Source: Nocardia acidivorans NBRC 108247 (GTDB lineage Bacteria > Actinomycetota > Actinomycetes > Mycobacteriales > Mycobacteriaceae). From it: a DNA stretch of 64,000 nucleotides. This document shows, one piece after another, positions 54,589 to 61,422 of the stretch. Position 1 is the stretch's first letter, and the number at the start of each line of letters is the position of its first letter. The translations under genes and the position numbers were made by a program. The stretch spans positions 56,786 to 120,785 of the forward strand of contig NZ_BDAW01000008.1 in assembly GCF_001625085.1 (NCBI RefSeq). The letters are read 5' to 3'. The notes beneath the pieces are model-generated. The model was not told where the DNA came from and did not search any database. It saw nothing but the letters and a program-made list of their open reading frames with translations.

Positions 54589-55272
54589 ATGCGGCTGTAT
54601 CTGTTTCGCTTCGGCGTGATCCCCGGGATCAATGCCCCCGTCCCCGGCTATCTCGTCCAGACCGAGGACGGGGTGAACATCCTCATCGACACCGGGGCCG
54701 AACCCGGCGGCATGGTCCAGGTCGACCCGCAGGACGATCCGGTGGCCCGGCTGGCCGCGGTCGGTGTCCGGCCCGCCGATGTGGATTTCGTGGTGTGCTC
54801 GCACCTGGACCCCGATCACGCCGGTAACCACGACCGCTTTCCCGGCGCGGAATTCGTGGTGCAGCGCACCCATCTGGCCGCCGCGCGCGCCGGAGACGTC
54901 CCGCGCCTGCTGGCGGCCAAAGAGCATTGGGGCGCACCGGGTTTGCGCTACCGGGAGGTGGACGGCGATACCGAACTGCTGCCCGGCATCGAACTGATCG
55001 CCTCCGGCGGGCATGTCCCCGGCCATCAATCGGTGCTGGTGCGGCTGCCCGGCACGGGCCCGGTCCTGCTGGCCGTGGACGCCATCCCCAACGGTATGGC
55101 GCTGGACGCGGCGGCCCGTCCGATCTTCCCGTTCGACACCGATGAGGAGCAGGTGCGTGTCAGCACGGCCAAACTCATCGACCTCGCCGAGCGCGAGGGG
55201 GCGCTGATCGTGCGCGGTCACGATGCCGAGCAGTGGCCCACGCTGCGGCACGCGCCCGAATTCTACGGCTAG
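54589..55272 (+). CDS. Metallo-beta-lactamase-fold hydrolase
   Basis: A 227-residue MBL protein. Metal motif CSHLDPDHAGNHDRF has Asp where HxHxDH normally has the second His; later ligands are in SGGHVPGHQSVLV, AVDAIPNG and IVRGHDAEQW. Similar MBL proteins in aromatic polyketide clusters (ActIV-like) act as late cyclases or thioesterases that release the chain, and AHL-lactonase-like enzymes are also close. No classical thioesterase is present here, so chain release is a plausible job. Confidence 0.87.
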   Translation: MRLYLFRFGVIPGINAPVPGYLVQTEDGVNILIDTGAEPGGMVQVDPQDDPVARLAAVGVRPADVDFVVCSHLDPDHAGNHDRFPGAEFVVQRTHLAAARAGDVPRLLAAKEHWGAPGLRYREVDGDTELLPGIELIASGGHVPGHQSVLVRLPGTGPVLLAVDAIPNGMALDAAARPIFPFDTDEEQVRVSTAKLIDLAEREGALIVRGHDAEQWPTLRHAPEFYG

Positions 55273-55281
55273 GACACGGGC

Positions 55282-55611
55282 GTGCGAGGGGTCTTCGTCA
55301 TCGTGTATCTGCGTGCGCCGCGGGGAGATCGGCGCGCGGTGCGGGCGGCCTATCGTCGGATCAGCTGGGTGAACGAGGCGGTGCCCGGCCTGCTGCGCGC
55401 CGAACTGCTCACCGACGAGGCCGATCCCGACCGGATGGCTCTGCTGTCCGAGTGGGTGGATCTGCCCGCCTTCCGGGCCTGGCAGAGCGGCCCGGATCAC
55501 GAAGGGGGAAAGAAGAATTCGGCGCTGCGGGACTACCAGGACCGCAGCCACGGACCGCACTACGTGGTCTATCGGCAAGACGGAGTGGATGATGCAGACC
55601 GGCCGGCGTGA
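55282..55611 (+). CDS. Antibiotic biosynthesis monooxygenase (ABM) 3
   Basis: A 109-residue ABM protein (GVFVIVYLRAPRGDRRAVRA, LLRAELLTDEADPDRMALLS, EWVDLPAFRAWQSGP, then KKNSALRDYQDRSHGPHYVV). Starts at GTG 55282, 9 bp after the MBL gene, and overlaps the following gene by 23 bp. Third ABM in this operon. Confidence 0.82.
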   Translation: MRGVFVIVYLRAPRGDRRAVRAAYRRISWVNEAVPGLLRAELLTDEADPDRMALLSEWVDLPAFRAWQSGPDHEGGKKNSALRDYQDRSHGPHYVVYRQDGVDDADRPA

Positions 55612-56554
55612 ACACGCGAACTACTGGACCCTGATCGCCGGGGACGCCCTGGATCGGCGCGCCATGATCCGGCTCGCCGTGGTGCTGGCGATCGTCTTCG
55701 GGGTGATCGCCGGGGCCGACGCCATCGCCTCGCGCACCACCCCCGTCATGGCGGTATCCGCGGAATCGGTTGCGCCCGTGGTGATCACCGCGACGGACCT
55801 CACGGTGCCCGCCACCGTGCCCGCGGGGATCGTGCACTTTCCGACCAGCACCACCCAGGATCAGCCGACGAGTGCGGGCGTCATCCGGCTGCGGGACGGC
55901 TTGGCGCTGGCCGACTATCTCACCGACTATCACATGGCCAATTCCACCGAGGAGGCCACCCGGGTGGAGGGTGTGCGCCGAATCGATTCGGACGCCGAGT
56001 ATTTCGGCGGCGTCACGGTGACCGCGGCCAACCCGCTGCGGTTCACCACCCTGCTCGCACCCGGGCGCTACTACGTGATCAACTACGGTGCGGTCAAGAC
56101 GCCCTACCTGGCGCAGAGCGTGCGCCCGCTCGATGTGGTCGGCACGCTCGGCCCGCAGCCTTTCCCGCCGCGTACCGATGCCTCGATCACCCTGTCCGGC
56201 AACGGTTCCGGCTCCCGGTACGAGACCCCCGACCGGCTCCCCGCGCACGGGGCGCTACTGGTGACCAATAAGACCGCGCAGCTCAATGAGGTTATGCTCG
56301 TGCGCATTCCGCCCGACACCACCCCGGCCGAGGTGACCGCGTTCTGGGCGGCCGTGGCCAAGGGCGGGTGGCCGGCGAAGAATATTCTCGAGAGTCAACC
56401 CGCCGGACTGTCGCCCTTGAATCCGGGCCGCTGCGGTGTCGCCGATCTGGATTTCACCCCCGGCCGATATCTGCTGGCCAGCTTCGTCACCGACCGGGTC
56501 ACCGGGAACAAGGGTGTGATCCAGGGCTTCTGGAGCATGGTGACGCTGTACTGA
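55589..56554 (+). CDS. Membrane-anchored extracytoplasmic protein, unknown
   Basis: A 321-residue protein with one N-terminal membrane segment (MIRLAVVLAIVFGVIAGADA, about 26-46) and a long extracytoplasmic, beta-rich part (VVITATDLTVPATVPAGIVH, ALLVTNKTAQLNEVMLVRIP, LLASFVTDRVTGNKGVIQGF). The pattern of a charge-poor beta sandwich with NxTAQLNE recalls cupredoxin-like or plastocyanin-type secreted proteins, but no copper ligands are evident. ATG 55589 or 55592. Last gene of the CLF operon; function unknown. Confidence 0.7.
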   Translation: MMQTGRREHANYWTLIAGDALDRRAMIRLAVVLAIVFGVIAGADAIASRTTPVMAVSAESVAPVVITATDLTVPATVPAGIVHFPTSTTQDQPTSAGVIRLRDGLALADYLTDYHMANSTEEATRVEGVRRIDSDAEYFGGVTVTAANPLRFTTLLAPGRYYVINYGAVKTPYLAQSVRPLDVVGTLGPQPFPPRTDASITLSGNGSGSRYETPDRLPAHGALLVTNKTAQLNEVMLVRIPPDTTPAEVTAFWAAVAKGGWPAKNILESQPAGLSPLNPGRCGVADLDFTPGRYLLASFVTDRVTGNKGVIQGFWSMVTLY

Positions 56555-56595
56555 CCACGCCCGGCCGAGCCGGTTGACGATCCGCCGACGCCTGG

Positions 56596-56635
56596 TAGTC
56601 TTAGCTGCATACATGCAGACGCTTGATGGATGCAG
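56596..56635 (+). promoter_or_regulatory. Second copy of the MarR operator/promoter
   Basis: -10-like TAGTCT (56596-56601), four bases, palindrome TGCATACATGCA (56606-56617), GAC, ten bases, TGCAG (56631-56635). Every spacing equals that of the marR/drrAB site at 32596-32635, while the intervening bases differ. Strong sign of a common regulator. Confidence 0.65.
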
Positions 56636-56654
56636 CTATCAGAAAGGCACCGCA

Positions 56655-57125
56655 ATGGCGGACAAGAAGCCCTTTTTCACCGTCTCCGGAATCGTCGAAG
56701 CCCCGCAGCCGCAGGTCGCGGGGCTTCTCATGCGCGCCCAACCCGGTCCGGTCGGCCCCGACAACGCCCTGTACCTGAACCCGAAGGGTAAGGGCAAGGG
56801 CGGTAAGGGCTGGGTGCTCAAGGGCGGCCCGACGTCATTCCGGGCCACCATCCCCGGCGATATGGGCGGGGGCATGAAGTACGAGATCGATCCGCGCACC
56901 TCCACCATCCTCACCGAAGGCATGTGGTGGTTCCGCGGGATCTTCCGGATCGAGCCCGATCCGCGCGGCACCCGCGTGGTCCAGGAGGGCTACGACATCG
57001 CCACCAAGGCCAAGTTCCTGGTGCCCTTCATCAAGCGCGGCTTCCCCAAGGAACAGCGCAAAATGGTCGCCGGACTGCTCGACCAGATCGGCAGCCGGCT
57101 CGGCGTCAAGGCATACCTGGACTGA
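56655..57125 (+). CDS. SRPBCC-like small protein under MarR-type operator
   Basis: A 156-residue protein that resembles START/SRPBCC-fold polyketide cyclase or ligand-binding proteins (FFTVSGIVEAPQPQVAGLLM, DMGGGMKYEIDPRTSTILTE, GMWWFRGIFRIEPDPRGTRV, FPKEQRKMVAGLLDQIGSRL), with a Lys/Gly-rich insert KGKGKGGKG. AGAAAGG site before ATG 56655. It has its own promoter with an operator shared with the exporter genes, so it may bind the product for resistance or transport rather than catalyse synthesis. Confidence 0.65.
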   Translation: MADKKPFFTVSGIVEAPQPQVAGLLMRAQPGPVGPDNALYLNPKGKGKGGKGWVLKGGPTSFRATIPGDMGGGMKYEIDPRTSTILTEGMWWFRGIFRIEPDPRGTRVVQEGYDIATKAKFLVPFIKRGFPKEQRKMVAGLLDQIGSRLGVKAYLD

Positions 57126-57168
57126 TTCGGTACGCCGCCCTCGCGGCATCGAAAACCCGGCTGCCGCT

Positions 57169-58341
57169 TCACCATTGGATCGGCAGCCGCTCCAGTCCGC
57201 CGATCATCGCCCCGTTGCGCCAGGCCAGCCGCTCGGGCGGCGCCGCCAACGCCAAACCCGGAAACCGGTCCAGCAGACCGGCGATGGCGGCCGAAAGCTC
57301 CACCCGCGCCAGATGCATTCCCAGGCAGTGGTGCACGCCCGCGCCGAAGGCGATGTGGCCGTTGGGTTTACGACTCAGGTCCAGGCGGTCCGGCGCGGTG
57401 AAGACGGTCTGATCCCGATTGGCCGAGATGGTCGCCGGGATCACCGCCTCACCGGCGCGCACCAGGGTGTCACCGATGTGCAGATCCGCGACCGCCACCC
57501 GGATGGTGCCGCCGCTGACCGGTCCGGGGGTGTAGCGAAGCAGTTCCTCGACCGCCTCGGGCAGCCGGGTGCGATCGGCGCGCAGCGCGGCCAGCTGGTC
57601 GGGATGGCGCAGCAGCACCAGCGCGGAGTTCGTGATGGCGGTGCTGACGGTGTGATACCCGGCCGTCAGAATGGTCGCCGCGACCTCGGTGAGTTCCTCG
57701 CCCGCAAGGGATTCGGTGAGGGTGCCCATGAGTCCGTCGTGACTGCCGCCCGCGGCCAGCGCCTCGAGATAGTCGCGCAGGGCGCGCCGGGCGTGCCCGA
57801 CGTCCGCCCCCGCGTCGGGGCGCAGCGTCAGCGCCTGATCGGTCCAGTCGGCGAATGCGCGCCGATCGCCGTCGGGGACACCGAGCAGATCGCAGATGAC
57901 CGTGAGCGCCAGCGGACGGCTCAGCCCGGCATCGAGTTCGCCGGGCGCGCCCGCCGCGAGCATGGCCGAGAGCAGTTCGTCCACCAGGGCGACGATCCGG
58001 TCGCGCTGCTGTTCGGAGTGTGCCCGGGAGAACATCGGGGCCAGTATCCGGCGCAGCCGGGTGTGATCGGGGGGATCCATGGCCATCAGCGATTTCGGAT
58101 TCGGCCGCATCGGGCCCAGCCGCGGCGCGACCTCGGCGGTGGCCGCCGCGCGACTGAGCCGCCCGTCGGTGAGCACCTGCCGCACATCGGCGTAGCGGGT
58201 GGCCAGCCAGGCGGTATCGCCGGTGGGCAACAACACCTTTCGCAGTCGCATACCCTCGCGCAATTGGGCGAATTCGGCGGGCGGTTCGCCCAGGATTGTG
58301 GGGGCGAACGGGAAACGCGGCATAGACTCGACTGCGGTCAT
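57169..58341 (-). CDS. Cytochrome P450 with altered I-helix
   Basis: A 390-residue bacterial P450: heme motif FGAGVHHCLGMHLARVE (Cys339), ExxR in EAVEELLRYTPGP, HTRLRRILAPMFSRAHSEQQ. The oxygen-activation motif normally AGxETT reads AGYHTV: the acidic residue is His and the second Thr is Val, with the key Thr kept. Similar changes occur in P450s with unusual chemistry (for example peroxide shunt or aryl coupling), but this is inference. ATG 58341. Forms a two-gene operon with the amidohydrolase. Confidence 0.93.
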   Translation of the reverse strand: MTAVESMPRFPFAPTILGEPPAEFAQLREGMRLRKVLLPTGDTAWLATRYADVRQVLTDGRLSRAAATAEVAPRLGPMRPNPKSLMAMDPPDHTRLRRILAPMFSRAHSEQQRDRIVALVDELLSAMLAAGAPGELDAGLSRPLALTVICDLLGVPDGDRRAFADWTDQALTLRPDAGADVGHARRALRDYLEALAAGGSHDGLMGTLTESLAGEELTEVAATILTAGYHTVSTAITNSALVLLRHPDQLAALRADRTRLPEAVEELLRYTPGPVSGGTIRVAVADLHIGDTLVRAGEAVIPATISANRDQTVFTAPDRLDLSRKPNGHIAFGAGVHHCLGMHLARVELSAAIAGLLDRFPGLALAAPPERLAWRNGAMIGGLERLPIQW

Positions 58342-58403
58342 GTCGGCCAGCAAACGTCAGGGCGGTCGAATCTGCCTGGAGCGCTTCTGAATACGGCGGC
58401 GCG

Positions 58404-59363
58404 CTAGAGCCCGAGCAGTTTGCGGGCATTTCCGGAGGCGATGGCCTCGCGCTCGGGCACGCTCAGCAGTGGCGAATCCAGCAGGGCCCGAACGGGTTCG
58501 TTCGGAAAGTAGGGGTAGTCCACCGCGAACATGATCCGGTCCGCGCCCAGCACCTCGAGTGCCAGTCGTAGCGGTTCGACGGTCATGTAGCCGCTGGTGG
58601 TGATGTGCACATTGGTCTGGAAGTACTCGCCGAAGGGCTGGCGCAGCTCGCGGGCGATGGAGGTGAGCATCTTGTCGATGCGGGCCAGCATGAACGGGAT
58701 CATCTCACCCATATGCCCGATGATCAGCTGTAGATTCCGATACCGGTCCAGGGTACCCGAGGCGATCAGTCGCAGCACATGCAGGCCGGTCTCGGAATGC
58801 CAGCCCCACGCCGAGCTGGCCAGGCATTCGCCGATCGCGGGATCCATTCCGCCGTAATAGATTTCGGCGACCCTGCGCGGCGGCAGCGCCGGATGCAGAT
58901 AGATCGGCACGCCGAGTTCGGCCGCGACGGCCAGCACCGGCGCGAACCGGGGATCGTCCAGGAATCTGTTCTGCACCGTGCCATTGATCAGCGCCCCGCG
59001 AAAACCCAGGGTACGCACCGCCCGCTCCAGTTCGGCCGCGGCGGCCTCCGGATCGCGCATGGGCAGCGCGGCGAAACCTGCGAACCGATCCGGTTGTGCG
59101 GCAACGATATCGGCGAGCGCGTCATTGGCCGCGCGCGCGGCCGGGATGGCCTGGCGCGGCGCCAGGGCCTCGGCCCCGGGCGTGGTGTGCGAGAGCACCT
59201 GCATATCGATGCCCGCCGCGTCCATGGCTGCGAGCCGTCCCGCGCCCACATCATCGAGTCCGCGCCGCACCCGGGCATGATAGGAATCGTTGCCCCCGAA
59301 CGTCTTACGCTCGCCCGCCAGGGCCGGATGGGCGAATGCCTCTTCGATCGCGATCACCTTCAC
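58404..59363 (-). CDS. Amidohydrolase-2 family enzyme (possible aromatic decarboxylase)
   Basis: A 319-residue TIM-barrel protein of the ACMSD/gamma-resorcylate decarboxylase family: VKVIAIEEAFAHPALAGERK, LGVPIYLHPALPP, LQLIIGHMGEMIPFMLARID and IMFAVDYPYFPNEPVR. Metal ligands Glu7, the YLHP His, GHMGE His and VDYP Asp are present; the His of the usual EEHF motif is Ala9. Members decarboxylate aromatic acids, which would suit removal of the polyketide end carboxyl. GTG 59363 with GGCAGGG upstream. Confidence 0.88.
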   Translation of the reverse strand: MKVIAIEEAFAHPALAGERKTFGGNDSYHARVRRGLDDVGAGRLAAMDAAGIDMQVLSHTTPGAEALAPRQAIPAARAANDALADIVAAQPDRFAGFAALPMRDPEAAAAELERAVRTLGFRGALINGTVQNRFLDDPRFAPVLAVAAELGVPIYLHPALPPRRVAEIYYGGMDPAIGECLASSAWGWHSETGLHVLRLIASGTLDRYRNLQLIIGHMGEMIPFMLARIDKMLTSIARELRQPFGEYFQTNVHITTSGYMTVEPLRLALEVLGADRIMFAVDYPYFPNEPVRALLDSPLLSVPEREAIASGNARKLLGL

Positions 59364-59388
59364 AAGCCGATCACCCTGCCCGATCCGG

Positions 59389-59406
59389 CTCGATCCGCAC
59401 TCGGCC
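59389..59406 (-). promoter_or_regulatory. SARP-type repeat before the amidohydrolase-P450 operon
   Basis: On the minus strand GGCCGAG, four bases, GATCGAG (59406-59389), 11-bp spacing, 26 bp before the GTG at 59363. The first heptamer is identical to the one in the 47.8-kb site. No clear -10 is seen. Confidence 0.4.
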
Positions 59407-59435
59407 GGCGCTGGGAGCGGTTGATGGCGCACCGG

Positions 59436-59467
59436 TCGAGCCGCTTTCGAGGACCCGCCCCGACACT
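59436..59467 (+). promoter_or_regulatory. SARP-type repeat and -10 box before the asparagine-synthetase-like gene
   Basis: TCGAGCC (59436-59442), four bases, TCGAGGA (59447-59453), 11-bp spacing, then GACACT (59462-59467) exactly 8 bp further as -10. Same geometry as at 20934-20965. Confidence 0.6.
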
Positions 59468-59505
59468 GACGCGAATATGCCAGCGGCTGGAGGGATGGTC
59501 CGACG

Positions 59506-61356
59506 ATGTCGGGAATTGCGGGATGGGTGGACTTCGACCGGGATCTGCGGCGCAATCGCAGCACCGTGCTCGCCATGACGGCGACGCTGGCGTGCCGCGG
59601 ACCCGATGGTGAAGGGCTCTGGGTGAGCGAGCACGCCGCGTTCGGGCATCGCCGATTGGCGGTCTTCGATCTGGCCGACGGCCATCAGCCGGTGGAATTC
59701 AGCGAGGGCGGTGAGGTCATCGCGGTCGCCATGCACTCCGGATCGATCCTCAATCACGACCAGCTGCGCCGGGAACTGACCGGCCGCGGCCACCGCTTCC
59801 GCACGGGCGGCGATACCGAGGTGCTGCTGTTCGCCTATCTCGAATGGGGCGAGGAGTGCGTGCACCGGCTCGAGGGCACCTTCGCCGGTGCGGTGTGGGA
59901 TGCGCGCACCCGGCAGCTGTGGCTGGTCCGGGACCGGCTCGGGGTGGAGCCGCTGTTCTACTATCCGACGCCGACCGGGGTGCTCTTCGCCTCCGAGGCC
60001 AAGGCCCTGTTCGCGCACCCGTTCGTCGAGGCCGAGGTGGACGGCGACGGACTGCGCGAGGTCATGACCTATTCCGGCACACCGGATTTCCCGCCCTACC
60101 GCGGTATGCGGCGACTGCGGGCCGGGCGGATGGCGCGCTTCGGGGAGGGCAGTACCACGGTGCGCCCGTACTGGACGGTGCAGGCGCACGAGCACACCGA
60201 GGACATCCCCTCCACCGTGGCCACCATTCGCGGGCTGCTCGAGGAGAGCATGGATCGCAATCTGGTGAGCGAGGTGCCGCTGGGCAGTCTGCTTTCGGGC
60301 GGGTTGGATTCCAGTGGTGTTGTGGCACTGGCGGATCGGGTGCTCAAACCGCGCGGTGAATCGGTGCGCACCTTCACCGTCAACTTCTCCCGGCATGAGG
60401 ACAACTTCCGGCCCTCGGACACCCGCGAGGCGGTCGACGCGCCCTATGCCGCCGATGTGGTGGCGCATCTGGGCACCACCCATCGGAGCGTGCTGATCGA
60501 TCCGGCCGAACTGGCCGATCCCATCGCGCGCGCGGCGGTGCTGCGCGCCAAGGATCTGCCGACACCGCTGGGGGATATGAACACCTCGCTGTACCTGCTG
60601 GCGCGCGAGGTCGCACAGCATGTGCGGGTGGTGATGACGGGAGAGGCCGCGGACTCGATCTTCCACGGGGTGGCCTGGAATCGGGATCCGGTCGAATCGC
60701 GTATGGGCACGTTCCCGTGGGTGGCGCGCGGGATCGTCCGCGATGACGCACAGGGGCTGGGCTGCGGGCTGTTCGATCCCGATCTGCTGAAAAAGCTCGC
60801 GCCCCTGGACTATGCGGCCCAGCGGTATCGCGAATCCATCGCCGAGGCGCCGATGCTGGACGATGTCTCGGAGGAGGACCGGCATATGCGCGAGCTGTGC
60901 TGGGTGCATTTGACCAATTTCATGGAGAACCAGAACGGGCATACCGAGCGACTGTTCAAGGCGGTCGGGGTCGAGGTGCGTATGCCCTACTGCGATCACC
61001 GGCTCGTCGAATACGGCTACAACCTGCCCTGGGCGCTGCAGAACTTCGACGGCCGGGAGAAGGGGCTGTTGCGCTCGGCACTGCGAGATCTGTTACCCGC
61101 CAGTGTGATCGAGCGGCGCAAGACACCGTATCCGGTCACCCTGGACAGCGCCTACGAGGCCGCGCTGCGCGCCGAGGGCACCCGGCTGCTGGCCGACACC
61201 CAGGCGCCGGTGCGGGAACTGCTGGACCTGTCCGCGCTGCGCGCGGTGCTGGAAAACCCGGGGACACTGGGGAGTTGGGCGGCGCGGGCGAATCTCGAAC
61301 TGCCGCTGCAACTCAACTCGTGGCTGCGAGACTACGGCATCAGATTGTCGATCTGA
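59506..61356 (+). CDS. Asparagine synthetase-like amidotransferase with inactive glutaminase half
   Basis: A 616-residue AsnB-family protein. The N-terminal Ntn domain starts MSGIAGWVDF, with Ser2 in place of the catalytic Cys (normally MCGI), and the glutamine-binding NGE motif reads SGS (78-80). The C-terminal ATP domain is intact: SGGLDSS (264-270), GEAADSIFHGVAWNRDP and VGVEVRMPYCDHRLVEY. Such enzymes form amides or lactams in xantholipin-like, tetracycline (OxyD) and pradimicin (PdmN) pathways. Here glutamine hydrolysis seems lost, so free ammonia or an amino acid/amine may be the nucleophile. Start confirmed by family alignment; the SD (GGAGGG) is about 14 bp upstream. Confidence 0.93.
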   Translation: MSGIAGWVDFDRDLRRNRSTVLAMTATLACRGPDGEGLWVSEHAAFGHRRLAVFDLADGHQPVEFSEGGEVIAVAMHSGSILNHDQLRRELTGRGHRFRTGGDTEVLLFAYLEWGEECVHRLEGTFAGAVWDARTRQLWLVRDRLGVEPLFYYPTPTGVLFASEAKALFAHPFVEAEVDGDGLREVMTYSGTPDFPPYRGMRRLRAGRMARFGEGSTTVRPYWTVQAHEHTEDIPSTVATIRGLLEESMDRNLVSEVPLGSLLSGGLDSSGVVALADRVLKPRGESVRTFTVNFSRHEDNFRPSDTREAVDAPYAADVVAHLGTTHRSVLIDPAELADPIARAAVLRAKDLPTPLGDMNTSLYLLAREVAQHVRVVMTGEAADSIFHGVAWNRDPVESRMGTFPWVARGIVRDDAQGLGCGLFDPDLLKKLAPLDYAAQRYRESIAEAPMLDDVSEEDRHMRELCWVHLTNFMENQNGHTERLFKAVGVEVRMPYCDHRLVEYGYNLPWALQNFDGREKGLLRSALRDLLPASVIERRKTPYPVTLDSAYEAALRAEGTRLLADTQAPVRELLDLSALRAVLENPGTLGSWAARANLELPLQLNSWLRDYGIRLSI

Positions 61357-61370
61357 TCTGAAATACCAAG

Positions 61371-61406
61371 GGCGGGGCCCGGTCTCGATTGAGACCGGGC
61401 CCCGCC
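61371..61406. terminator. 16-bp perfect hairpin at the cluster end
   Basis: GGCGGGGCCCGGTCTC (61371-61386), loop GATT, and the full complement (61391-61406), with outer AATACC/GGTATT pairing. It separates the convergent amidotransferase and MMPL genes and marks the likely end of the plus-strand cluster transcript. Confidence 0.9.
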
Positions 61407-61422
61407 GGTATTGTCCGCCGCG

